A DNA stretch of 35,001 nucleotides, from the NCBI GenBank assembly GCA_913009685.1, contig CAJVXP010000024.1:1-35001 (forward strand), read 5' to 3'. This document shows, piece by piece, positions 1-7,970 of this stretch (the first letter of the stretch is position 1; each line of letters begins with the position of its first letter). Below the pieces are notes generated by a model. It searched no databases. It was not told the origin of the DNA and saw nothing but the letters and a program-made list of their open reading frames with translations. The stretch is from an uncultured Bacteroidota bacterium. Lineage in GTDB: Bacteria; Bacteroidota; Bacteroidia; Bacteroidales; F082. A program made the position numbers and the translations under genes.

Positions 1-954
1 ACCCCAAAATCCATGTTAAGCCTAATCCGACCTATGAGCGATAAAGCGATGCCCTGGCTGGGGCTGGTGATTGGGGTTCCTCTGCTCGGGTTTTATTTCT
101 GGGGAACCAACCAGTTTATGGTGCAAAGGGTACTCAGCGCTAAAAACACAAATCATGGGCGCTGGGGAGCACTTTTTGCCGGTGTCCTGAAACTTCCCGG
201 TTTATTTATTGTTGTATTCCCCGGAATTATTGGTCGTATGCTTTATCCTAACCTGCCAAGCCCCGATTTAATCTACCCTACGATGCTCTTTAACTTACTT
301 CCGGTAGGAATCCTGGGAATTGTCCTGGCAGGATTGATAGCAGCCATTTCTTCCAGTATCAGTGCAACACTTAACTCGGCAAGTACTTTGATGACAATGG
401 ATTTTGTCAGTAACCTTAAACCCGGCCTGACGCCAAAGCAATTGGTCAGAACCGGGCAGATTTTTACCGGTATTTTTGTGATTATCTCCGCTGCCTGGTC
501 GCCTCTGATAGCCGATTTTTCTTCGTTATTCAAGTATCTCCAAATGGTTCTTGCCCTCATTTCGCCCCCCGTTGTGGCTGTGTTTTTATTAGGTCTGTTT
601 TGGAAACGTAGTAATGCCACTGGCGCTTTTACTGGTTTAATCGGCGGATTTATCTTTACTTTATTTACCGTTTATGTCCGGTTTATAAATCCCGCAGCTT
701 TCCCCTGGCTGGCGCACATCCAGTTCTTATTGGTGGCTCCGGTGCTATTGGCCGTAACAACTTTTATTATTGTTCCCATATCGCTGCTTACTCCTCCGCC
801 TCCTGCGGAGTCAGTTGCAGAATATACCTGGTCGCGAAAATTTTTCAGAGAAGAAAGTCTCATGCTGAAAGGAATGTCCTGGTATAAAAATTATCGTTAC
901 CAGGCCATTGCAGCCCTTGTAGCTACTTTAATTCTGGTTTATTGTTTCAGGTAA
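1..954 (+). CDS. Sodium:solute symporter (SSS/SLC5 family), 5'-truncated by the window edge
   Basis: The frame is open from base 1, so the visible 317 codons are the C-terminal part of a transporter that would normally be about 500-550 residues. Several hydrophobic spans are seen. The stretch FYFWGTNQFMVQRVLSAK and the small-residue helix ISSSISATLNSASTLMTMD are typical of the SSS core of sodium/sugar symporters of the SGLT type; the serine-rich helix corresponds to the region that helps form the Na+ site in that family. The protein would sit in the inner membrane and import a sugar or polyol with Na+. Its stop lies 5 bp before the ATG of a glycoside hydrolase-like gene, so it heads or belongs to the sugar cassette that runs to 5355. 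The family call is firm; the substrate is inferred from the neighbours only. Confidence 0.88.
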   Translation, partial: TPKSMLSLIRPMSDKAMPWLGLVIGVPLLGFYFWGTNQFMVQRVLSAKNTNHGRWGALFAGVLKLPGLFIVVFPGIIGRMLYPNLPSPDLIYPTMLFNLLPVGILGIVLAGLIAAISSSISATLNSASTLMTMDFVSNLKPGLTPKQLVRTGQIFTGIFVIISAAWSPLIADFSSLFKYLQMVLALISPPVVAVFLLGLFWKRSNATGAFTGLIGGFIFTLFTVYVRFINPAAFPWLAHIQFLLVAPVLLAVTTFIIVPISLLTPPPPAESVAEYTWSRKFFREESLMLKGMSWYKNYRYQAIAALVATLILVYCFR

Positions 955-959
955 AAGAA

Positions 960-2159
960 ATGAATAGCACAGAGACATACCACAAAGGAGTCGATTTGCT
1001 CAGGCAAGGAATAACTTCCAACGGTTTTGTAGCCTCAACAGGTTTTCGTACAAATTACCATCGAATCTGGGCCAGAGATAGTATAATTACCGGGCTGAGT
1101 GCATTACTGACAGATGAAAAAGAATTGATAGAAGGCATGAGAAAGAGCTTGGTTGCCTTAAAAACAAATCAACATGACAATGGTATGATTCCGTCCAACA
1201 TGGGAATAAATGCACAGGGGGAGGTAAAAAATGTGAGCTACGGTACATTAACCGGAAAAGTAGATGCCAGCTTATGGTTTGTTATTGGAATTTTCCTTTT
1301 TTTTAATAAAACGAAGGATCAGAATTTTATAAATGAGATGCAACAAGCCATTCGGAAAGTATTTAAGATGCTCGCAATATGGGAGTTCAATGGTCGTGGA
1401 TTATTGTATATCCCGCAAGGGGGAAACTGGGCAGACGAATTCGTACTGGAAGGTTACAACCTTACCGAACAATTGCTTTATTACTGGGCTTTGGAAGAGG
1501 CTTCACGGGTATATGACTCCGAATTATATGCCGAAAAAGCCCGAAGACTCAAAGAGCTCATTATGGTAAATTACTGGCCATCTGAAAACAATAAGGAAAA
1601 AGCTTATCATAAAACGGCCTTTGTTCAGCAGTTAGAACGTGGTACAACAGATCATTGGATGGCAGGCTTTAAACCGTCCGGATATTTTACTTATTTCGAC
1701 TGCCTCGCGCATGCCCTCTCTTTCATTCTGGGCATAAATCTGCCATCTCAAAAACAGAAAATAATCATCCATATTGAAACCATCGCTTCCGGATTGAAAG
1801 ACTTTCTTGTTCCTGCATTCCGGCCTGTTATAAAAAATGGGGATGCTGGATGGAATACATTGCAAAACAACCGGACTTATCAGTTTAGAAACCGTCCCGG
1901 GGAATATCAAAACGGAGGTGTCTGGCCTGTGTTTAACGGCCTGCTGATAGCCGGGTTGTATAAATCAAAAGAAATAGAACTTGCCGATAAATTAAGGCGG
2001 GCTTTATATCGTGCCGTGGAAATGCCGGACAATCAATACGGTTTTTACGAGTATATAAATGCCAATAACTGGTCGGCCGGCGGAGCGAAACATCAATTGT
2101 GGTCAGCGGCCGGTGTAATTTTCGCGGAAAATGCCGCACAAAATATATTTTTAGCTTGA
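960..2159 (+). CDS. (alpha/alpha)6-barrel glycoside hydrolase-like protein (glycogen-debranching/GH63/GH100-like)
   Basis: This 399-residue protein has no signal peptide and is probably cytoplasmic. I chose the ATG at 960 because the in-frame ATG at 942 lies inside the symporter gene. The motif YHRIWARD (D40) matches the WxRD catalytic-acid motif of the debranching-enzyme, GH63 and GH100 clan. Further conserved-looking blocks are GGNWADEF (154-161), YQNGGVWPVFNG (316-327) and YGFYEYIN (360-367, E364 a possible base), and WSAAGVIFA closes the barrel. Family members hydrolyse alpha-glucosides such as sucrose, glucosylglycerate, mannosylglycerate or glycogen branches. It lies between a sugar symporter and a kinase/glycosyltransferase pair, so a small disaccharide or glycoside is the likely substrate. 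Database pipelines would probably call it amylo-alpha-1,6-glucosidase, but at about 400 residues it lacks the N-terminal domains of a true debranching enzyme. Confidence 0.75.
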   Translation: MNSTETYHKGVDLLRQGITSNGFVASTGFRTNYHRIWARDSIITGLSALLTDEKELIEGMRKSLVALKTNQHDNGMIPSNMGINAQGEVKNVSYGTLTGKVDASLWFVIGIFLFFNKTKDQNFINEMQQAIRKVFKMLAIWEFNGRGLLYIPQGGNWADEFVLEGYNLTEQLLYYWALEEASRVYDSELYAEKARRLKELIMVNYWPSENNKEKAYHKTAFVQQLERGTTDHWMAGFKPSGYFTYFDCLAHALSFILGINLPSQKQKIIIHIETIASGLKDFLVPAFRPVIKNGDAGWNTLQNNRTYQFRNRPGEYQNGGVWPVFNGLLIAGLYKSKEIELADKLRRALYRAVEMPDNQYGFYEYINANNWSAGGAKHQLWSAAGVIFAENAAQNIFLA

Positions 2160-2174
2160 ATAAATTGTCAAATT

Positions 2175-2819
2175 ATGAAGGGAGATGTTATAAATCTAAA
2201 TGACGAAAACCGACGAACAGCAAGGAATATTGTGGAACCTTTGCTGCAGGAAATAAAGAAAACAAAGGGGATATACAATATATCGGTAGCCGGAGAATCG
2301 GGTGCCGGTAAATCAATTATCGCTACCGCCATTGCCGAGCAGTTGGGAAATGAGGGAATTAAGGTTAAAATCTTCCAGCAGGATGATTACTTTCGTCTGC
2401 CCCCTTTCTCTAACGACAAAAAAAGAAGGGCTGATTTATTGTGGGTCGGGACGGATGAGGTTAACCTGACTCTGATAGATCAACATATGAAAGCCGCCAA
2501 AGACGGAATTAAAACCATTGAAAAACCGTTGGTAATTTACCCTGAAAACCTGATTACAACGGAAGTTTTTGATATGACCGACATTAAGGTCTGTATTGCA
2601 GAAGGAACTTATACTTCCTTATTGAAAAATATTGATAAACGTATTTTTATTGACCGTGATCGTTTTGACACCATGGAAGACCGCCATAGAAGAGGCAGAG
2701 AGGTTATGGATCCTTTTATCGAAGAAGTGCTGGAAATAGAACACGAAATTATCAGTAAGCACAAAGACAAAGCAGACATTATAATTGATAAATATTTTCA
2801 AGTTCATTTTGTGAAATAA
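2175..2819 (+). CDS. Uridine kinase-like P-loop kinase
   Basis: The 214-residue protein carries a Walker A loop GESGAGKS at residues 40-47, followed by QQDDYFRLPP, the substrate-binding segment typical of the uridine kinase/phosphoribulokinase/pantothenate kinase group. A later arginine-rich lid-like stretch, DRHRRGREVMDP, fits the mobile lid of these kinases. Gaps of 15 bp before and 5 bp after place it in an operon with a glycoside hydrolase-like gene and a sucrose-phosphate-synthase-like glycosyltransferase. In that setting a nucleoside substrate is not the only option: kinases of this fold also phosphorylate glycerate and sugars. The fold is clear and the substrate unknown. Confidence 0.8.
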   Translation: MKGDVINLNDENRRTARNIVEPLLQEIKKTKGIYNISVAGESGAGKSIIATAIAEQLGNEGIKVKIFQQDDYFRLPPFSNDKKRRADLLWVGTDEVNLTLIDQHMKAAKDGIKTIEKPLVIYPENLITTEVFDMTDIKVCIAEGTYTSLLKNIDKRIFIDRDRFDTMEDRHRRGREVMDPFIEEVLEIEHEIISKHKDKADIIIDKYFQVHFVK

Positions 2820-2824
2820 ACACC

Positions 2825-4249
2825 ATGCACATTATATTTTTAAACCCTCAGGGTAACTTCGATCAAAAAGATTCTCATCTGACCGAGCACGCAGATTTCG
2901 GCGGTCAGCTTGTTTATGTAAAAGAGATTAGCAAGGCCTTGGTGGAACAATTTCCCGACCTTAAAGTTGATATTGTCACCCGTCGTTTTAAAGGCGATGG
3001 CTGGAGTAGTGAGTTCGAAAAAGAAATTTCTTATTATCCCGGCATTTCCCGCCGCCTGCGGATTGTTCGCATTCCTTGTGGAAATGATTCCTTTTTACGG
3101 AAGGAGCTGCTGTGGCAGCATATCCCCGAATGGACAGATAATATTATCCGCTTTTACAGAAATCAGTTACCTGATTATGCCACAGCGCATTACGGTGATG
3201 GCGGTTATGCCGCCGTACTCCTGAAAAAGAAAACGGGAATTTCCTTCACCTTTACAGGACATTCGCTGGGAGCACAAAAGCTGGATAAACTCTATAAAAA
3301 AGAGCCTGATTTTGACAAATTAGATGAATGGTATCATTTTAGTAAGCGTATTCAGGCCGAACGATTAAGTTTGCAACATGCCGACACCATCATCACCTCT
3401 ACCGACATGGAGCGTTACAAACAATATTCACATCCCCTTTATCGTGGTGCGGTAGATGTGGAGGAGAACGGAAAGTTTGCCGTGATTCCGCCCGGAGTGA
3501 ATATTCATCTGTTTAATCAAATAGTGGATGAAGAAGACAAAGCTTTATTCCGGCGTATTGAAAAAGAAGGAGTGGAAACACAAAAGCCCAGTATTATCCT
3601 CTCCAGTCGCCTCGATGATAAAAAAAATCATATTTCGGCTGTCAGGGCTTACGCAGAAAGTAAAGAGCTGCAGCAAAAAGCGTCTCTGGGAATTTTTATT
3701 CGCGGGATGAAAAATCCTTATGAAGAGGTTGAAAATCTTCCTGCGAAAGAAAGAATTATATTACAATCTATCATAGATGAGATAAACCGGCATCATCTCC
3801 GGGATAAAGTGTTTTTTCTTGATTTAGCTTCTCAGAAGGAATTGGCGGGAGCGTATAAATATTTTGCTTTAAAGCATTCTGTATTTGTGCTGACTGCTTT
3901 TTATGAGCCCTTTGGCCTTGCTCCTATTGAGGCCGGAGCCTGTGGTCTGGTTCCTGTAACAACCAAAAACGGAGGCCCCGGTGATATTTTTAAGAATGAC
4001 ATGGGAATACTTGTTGATCCCGCAGATACAGAAGATATTGCCCGGGGGATAGCGAAAGCCTTCGGAAATTATGAAGAATATGCTGACAAAGTTATCCGGC
4101 TGGTAAAAGGAAAATACACCTGGGAAAAAACTGCCGCCGGATACTATCAGGTTGTTTCGGATGCTCTTGGAAGCAGTTATGAAGAAGACTTTGACCTCCC
4201 TGAATTAGATACAAAAGAATTGATTTTAAGACACCTTAAATCTTTGTAA
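2825..4249 (+). CDS. GT4 glycosyltransferase, sucrose-phosphate synthase / mannosylfructose-phosphate synthase-like
   Basis: This 474-residue GT-B enzyme has the family hallmarks in order: GGQLVYVKE (26-34), where the glycine loop contacts the donor and acceptor; TGHSLGA (144-150), matching the HSLG acceptor motif of sucrose-phosphate synthases; SRLDDKKN (261-268), with the Arg/Lys pair that binds the donor phosphates; and E361-PFGLAPI-E369, the EX7E motif, followed by KNGGPGDI as in sucrose synthases. The expected reaction moves glucose or mannose from an NDP-sugar to a sugar phosphate or similar acceptor. No HAD phosphatase domain is fused and none is encoded nearby, unlike many sucrose-phosphate synthase systems. 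Its stop codon shares one base with the next start (TAATG), so it is translationally coupled to the DUF4922 gene. Donor and acceptor cannot be read from sequence. Confidence 0.85.
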   Translation: MHIIFLNPQGNFDQKDSHLTEHADFGGQLVYVKEISKALVEQFPDLKVDIVTRRFKGDGWSSEFEKEISYYPGISRRLRIVRIPCGNDSFLRKELLWQHIPEWTDNIIRFYRNQLPDYATAHYGDGGYAAVLLKKKTGISFTFTGHSLGAQKLDKLYKKEPDFDKLDEWYHFSKRIQAERLSLQHADTIITSTDMERYKQYSHPLYRGAVDVEENGKFAVIPPGVNIHLFNQIVDEEDKALFRRIEKEGVETQKPSIILSSRLDDKKNHISAVRAYAESKELQQKASLGIFIRGMKNPYEEVENLPAKERIILQSIIDEINRHHLRDKVFFLDLASQKELAGAYKYFALKHSVFVLTAFYEPFGLAPIEAGACGLVPVTTKNGGPGDIFKNDMGILVDPADTEDIARGIAKAFGNYEEYADKVIRLVKGKYTWEKTAAGYYQVVSDALGSSYEEDFDLPELDTKELILRHLKSL

Positions 4250-5355
4250 TGGATTACAGAAACATCCTCAGCGAACGTTTTGGGTTTGATAACGAACTCT
4301 TGCAGGTGTATGAGAAAACGAAAAATTTCAGGCCTTCTGCGAAAGATAAACTCGTCAAAAAGCTGATTGCCATAGAGAAGTCTTACGGACTTTCTGCCGC
4401 CTTACTACTTCTATACCGGCAACAGGTCGAAAGCGGATTTGTGCTTGCCGATCCGGCAGATACTGCGAACAAAGAATTCTTTAATATTTGGGATGATAAG
4501 ACAGGTGTAACTTTTCATATACAATGGAACCCGGACCGCGAACTGAGAAAGAACCATAAACTGTTAGTGGAGAGAGGAATTATCGCTCCTGTATCTGATA
4601 CCGGAAACCTGATAAATAAAGACAAACAGGGAAAAGCATGTTACCTTTGTCCCGAAAATATCAGGGTACAAAATCCGGCTGAAATTATTTATCCTGTCCG
4701 GCTGAGCGGTGAAGAATATTGTCTCGGTGCAAATTTTGCCTACCTTGCCAAAAATCACTTCACCCTTTTCAATAAAGAGCACCGGCCTCAGTTATACCGG
4801 AAAGAAATCATCGCGTTCCTGCTTGACTTTCTTGATAAGACCAACGGCTGTTTTCGTGGTATTTTCAATGGCCTCGCCGGAGCTTCCATCGAACATCACG
4901 AACACATGCAGGTAACCACCGAGAAGTTCCCTGTCGAAGACATAATAGTATCTCCCGAAGCGGTTATTCTTAACGACGACAAAATAAGAATTTCCCAACC
5001 CTATTATTATACGAGCCTTTTGCTTTTAGAAAGTACCGTAAGTGGTGTACTAATGAAATATGCAGATGCATTCCTGACCCGGTGGCATGAATTAAATCCG
5101 GAGTATCATACCGAAAATCTTGTGGCCGTGAAACATCACGGGCGCTATCGGTTATTTATTTTCCCAAGAGATAAACGCAAGTTGGCGGGAGCAGGAAAAA
5201 CAGGAGCTATGGCAAGTTTTGAAGCTTCAGGAGATATTGTATTGTCAGATATAGCCGTCGAACGAACTACTTTTGACAATATCTCGCTAACATCGATTCA
5301 AAATATGCTTGCCGGGATAAAACCGGATGTCATTTTAAAACAATTATTTCCATAA
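4249..5355 (+). CDS. DUF4922-type, GalT/VTC2-like NDP-sugar phosphorylase or nucleotidyltransferase
   Basis: The 368-residue protein has HHEHMQ at 216-221, that is H217-x-H219-x-Q221, the HxHxQ active-site motif of the HIT superfamily branch that includes GalT, Ap4A phosphorylase and plant GDP-L-galactose phosphorylase (VTC2). In those enzymes the central His forms a nucleotidyl intermediate. A CxxC pair (C131, C134) resembles half of the structural zinc site of GalT. The local context FNGLAGASIEHHEH resembles the VTC2-like form of the site. The start overlaps the stop of the glycosyltransferase by one base, implying linked function: it may cleave or form the NDP-sugar that the glycosyltransferase uses. 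It ends the cassette; no hairpin terminator is visible after it. Fold and motif are well supported, the substrate is not. Confidence 0.72.
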   Translation: MDYRNILSERFGFDNELLQVYEKTKNFRPSAKDKLVKKLIAIEKSYGLSAALLLLYRQQVESGFVLADPADTANKEFFNIWDDKTGVTFHIQWNPDRELRKNHKLLVERGIIAPVSDTGNLINKDKQGKACYLCPENIRVQNPAEIIYPVRLSGEEYCLGANFAYLAKNHFTLFNKEHRPQLYRKEIIAFLLDFLDKTNGCFRGIFNGLAGASIEHHEHMQVTTEKFPVEDIIVSPEAVILNDDKIRISQPYYYTSLLLLESTVSGVLMKYADAFLTRWHELNPEYHTENLVAVKHHGRYRLFIFPRDKRKLAGAGKTGAMASFEASGDIVLSDIAVERTTFDNISLTSIQNMLAGIKPDVILKQLFP

Positions 5356-5396
5356 AATCCCGGATATCCCCCAAAAAGCGATTGAGTTGAGAATAT

Positions 5397-5564
5397 TTTA
5401 GGATTTGTAACGAAATAAAGTGACGGAAATCGACGAAGTAATTTTATGGTTTTTCAAGACGCGAAAGTTGCGAATAGCCACTGTTTATTTAAAACTTTCG
5501 CAACGAAGAGAAAGCACAAAAGAACAAGTCGAAACCGTTAGGTTGTTTCGTTACAATTCCTTAG
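5397..5564. repeat. 168-bp element bounded by 20-bp imperfect inverted repeats, with an inner inverted repeat
   Basis: This fills most of the 307-bp gap between two plus-strand genes. The arm at 5397-5416 is the reverse complement of 5545-5564 at 16 of 20 positions, with an 11-base perfect core (5405-5415 and 5546-5556). A second inverted pair lies inside: GCGAAAGTT (5461-5469) against AACTTTCGC (5493-5501). No credible ORF is present. It could be a small non-autonomous element (MITE-like) or a regulatory palindrome. The right arm falls almost exactly in the spacer of the promoter proposed at 5543-5572. Confidence 0.55.
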
Positions 5565-5572
5565 TACCTTTA
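5543..5572 (+). promoter_or_regulatory. Candidate Bacteroidetes promoter for the SLC12-like transporter
   Basis: TTG at 5543-5545 is followed after exactly 19 bases by TACCTTTA at 5565-5572, seven of eight matches to the -7 consensus TAnnTTTG. Transcription would start near 5579, giving a leader of about 84 bases before the ATG at 5663. Confidence 0.5.
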
Positions 5573-5662
5573 GAGATGAAATAAAGCGGGTTAACTTCTT
5601 CCATCATCGCCTACTATTCAATTTTTCTTATTTTTATACCCTATTCCCGAAAAAAAAACAAA

Positions 5663-7867
5663 ATGGCAGACAAAGCAAAAAAGTTTGGTGCTTTTGCCGG
5701 CGTTTACACGCCATCTATTTTGACCATCCTCGGCGTCATCATGTACCTTCGTTTGGGCTGGGTGTCAGGTGTTGCCGGCATTTGGGGAAGTATTGCCATT
5801 ATTTTGCTTGCCCATGTTATTTCCGTTACAACGGGCTTAAGCATTTCGTCCATTGCCACCGACAAAAAGATTAAAGCAGGCGGCATTTATTACATTCTTT
5901 CGCGTTCGCTGGGGTTGCCCATGGGCGGTTCTATCGGCATCACACTGTTTATCGGCACGGCTTTGAGCATTTCTCTTTACATCGTGGGTTTTGTAGAAAA
6001 CTTTCTGGATTTGCCTTCCATGCAACATTTGTTGGGAATGGCAGGCCCGACCGTTCAGAATACCCGTATTGTGGGAACAGCAGTGCTCATATTGCTCGCT
6101 GTCATTGCATTCATCAGCACAAATTTTGCTATTAAAACCCAGTTTCTGGTGTTGGGAGCCATTGGTTTGTCGCTAATTTCGATTTTTGCAGGTTTTTTCC
6201 TGCATCCGGCTTCTGCTGCTTCTGTGCCGGCTACAGCTTTTACGCCTTTTAAAGAATTTAATTTTGAAGAGGTATTTGCCATCTTTTTCCCTGCCGTAAC
6301 CGGTTTTACTGCCGGTGTGGCCATGTCGGGCGACCTGAAAAATCCGAAAAAAGATATCCCGACCGGGACGCTGATGGCCATTTTTACCGGTTTGATTGTT
6401 TACCTGACACTTGCTGTTTGTTTTAATTTTTTTGTGGACAGGCAGTTGCTCCTCACCAACTACAATTTCCTGGTTCAGATTGCATGGTTTCCTTTCCTCG
6501 TCATTGCCGGTGTTTGGGGCGCCACGCTCTCCTCGGCTTTGGGCGGAATTCTCGGTGGGCCAAGGATTATTCAGGCCATATCGAACGATCATATTACCCC
6601 CAGGTTTCTGGGAAAAGTTCAGGGAAAGAACAATGAGCCTCGCAATGCTCTCATTTTTACCTTTTTTCTCTCCGAACTGGGTATTCTTGTCGGCGATTTG
6701 AATGTCATTGCCAGTCTGGTAACCATGTTTTACCTGACGGCTTACGGATTTATCAATTTGGCTTTTGTGTTGGAAAAATGGGCCAGTACCGATTTTCGTC
6801 CGAGTTTCCGGATTCCGGCATGGGTAGGCGTCATCGGTTTTGTTACCAGCTTTATGATTATGTTTAAGCTGGATATGGCTGCTATGTTCGGCGCGCTCAC
6901 CATCCTGGGATTTATATTTTATCTTATCAGGAAAAAGCAGCTTCATCTTGCCATGGACGATATCTGGCCCAGTGTGCTGGCTTCGCTCATCCGGTCAGTA
7001 CTCACGCATTTTAAAAACATGCATCTCACTGAGGCCAACTGGCGGGCAAATATCCTCCTTTTTAGCGGCGGGAAAACAAGTCGCCCCCATCTGGTGGAGT
7101 TCAGTAAGTTTATTGCCGGAAAGCATGGACTTATCTCCAACTTCGACCTTGTGCTTAAACCCAATGCCAAACGTCTCTTCCCTTCACACCATCAGGCTAT
7201 TCCGGAAGAAGAGATGGAAGGCGATGAGGCCATTTTTAAAAGAAGACAGGTCTGTAACGATATTTACGGCGCCATGGAAAGTTTGTCGGCAAGCTATGGG
7301 TTTTCGGGAATGGAGCCAAATACAGTAGTGCTCGGCTGGGGGCGACACACTAAAGATCCCATGCGTTTTGCACAAATGTTAAACTATTTCGAAGACCTTG
7401 ATTTAAATATCATTATGCTCGACTATGACAAGAAAAGAGGTTTTGGAAATTTCGGGCAAATCGATGTATGGCTGAGGGGCGGTTCCAACAACGGAAGTCT
7501 CATTTTTTCGCTGATGAAGTTTATTCATACGGCTTACGCCTGGCGCAACGCGGTTATTCGTATTCTGCTGATTACCGAAAACAAGCGCAAAAAAGCCTCT
7601 ATGAAATTAAGGATCAAGAAGTTGCTAAATAAGCATCGCATGCCTGCCGAGGTGGTAATTATTTTTAAGAAAAAATCCGATGATGTGCATGATATCATCA
7701 AAACCCGCTCAGCTGAAGCTGATTTGATTATCATGGGGATGGCCGAAGTACAGCACGGAAAAGAAAAAGACTTTATCGAACGCGCTGACAGCCTTTACAA
7801 TGACCTCGGGACGCTGGCTCTGGTTAAGGCTTCTTCATTTTTCAGTGAACTGCATATTGGTGAGTAA
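5663..7867 (+). CDS. SLC12-like amino acid/cation-chloride transporter (APC superfamily)
   Basis: The 734-residue protein begins with KKFGAFAGVYTPSILTILGVIMYLRLGWVSG (split here as family region 6-36), the first-helix signature of the cation-chloride cotransporter branch of the APC superfamily. A run of hydrophobic helices to about residue 430 forms the membrane core. The last 290 residues are soluble and resemble the SLC12 C-terminal regulatory domain; the end (IIKTRSAEADLIIMGMAE) looks like a universal-stress-protein type alpha/beta fold. Bacterial homologues are annotated as amino acid permeases or Na-K-Cl cotransporters, and few have known substrates. It stands alone: 307 bp of repeat-bearing DNA separate it from the sugar cassette, and it has its own promoter-like element. 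The family is confident, the ion or substrate not. Confidence 0.85.
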   Translation: MADKAKKFGAFAGVYTPSILTILGVIMYLRLGWVSGVAGIWGSIAIILLAHVISVTTGLSISSIATDKKIKAGGIYYILSRSLGLPMGGSIGITLFIGTALSISLYIVGFVENFLDLPSMQHLLGMAGPTVQNTRIVGTAVLILLAVIAFISTNFAIKTQFLVLGAIGLSLISIFAGFFLHPASAASVPATAFTPFKEFNFEEVFAIFFPAVTGFTAGVAMSGDLKNPKKDIPTGTLMAIFTGLIVYLTLAVCFNFFVDRQLLLTNYNFLVQIAWFPFLVIAGVWGATLSSALGGILGGPRIIQAISNDHITPRFLGKVQGKNNEPRNALIFTFFLSELGILVGDLNVIASLVTMFYLTAYGFINLAFVLEKWASTDFRPSFRIPAWVGVIGFVTSFMIMFKLDMAAMFGALTILGFIFYLIRKKQLHLAMDDIWPSVLASLIRSVLTHFKNMHLTEANWRANILLFSGGKTSRPHLVEFSKFIAGKHGLISNFDLVLKPNAKRLFPSHHQAIPEEEMEGDEAIFKRRQVCNDIYGAMESLSASYGFSGMEPNTVVLGWGRHTKDPMRFAQMLNYFEDLDLNIIMLDYDKKRGFGNFGQIDVWLRGGSNNGSLIFSLMKFIHTAYAWRNAVIRILLITENKRKKASMKLRIKKLLNKHRMPAEVVIIFKKKSDDVHDIIKTRSAEADLIIMGMAEVQHGKEKDFIERADSLYNDLGTLALVKASSFFSELHIGE

Positions 7868-7936
7868 TTTTCCGGTATAACAAAAAACTTGCTTCCCGGC
7901 TTTTGTTGATAAAAGAATCCTTTTTAAAACTTTGTT

Positions 7937-7944
7937 TAAATTTG
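7937..7944 (+). promoter_or_regulatory. Bacteroidetes -7 promoter box upstream of the DAK2-DegV gene
   Basis: TAAATTTG matches TAnnTTTG exactly. No TTG lies at the expected 19-base spacing upstream. If active, transcription starts near 7951. That excludes the TTG codon at 7932 as a start and favours the one at 7971. Confidence 0.4.
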
Positions 7945-7970
7945 TTCCTGTTTTCATCAAAACCAAAGCT

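Noticed and set aside
6173-6946. 257-residue ORF antisense to the SLC12-like transporter gene
   Set aside because: No start or promoter context, basic low-quality composition, and the plus-strand protein is conserved in motif order.
7878-7912. AACAAAA/TTTTGTT hairpin after the SLC12-like gene
   Set aside because: Only seven A-T pairs and no U-tract after the stem; too weak to call a terminator.
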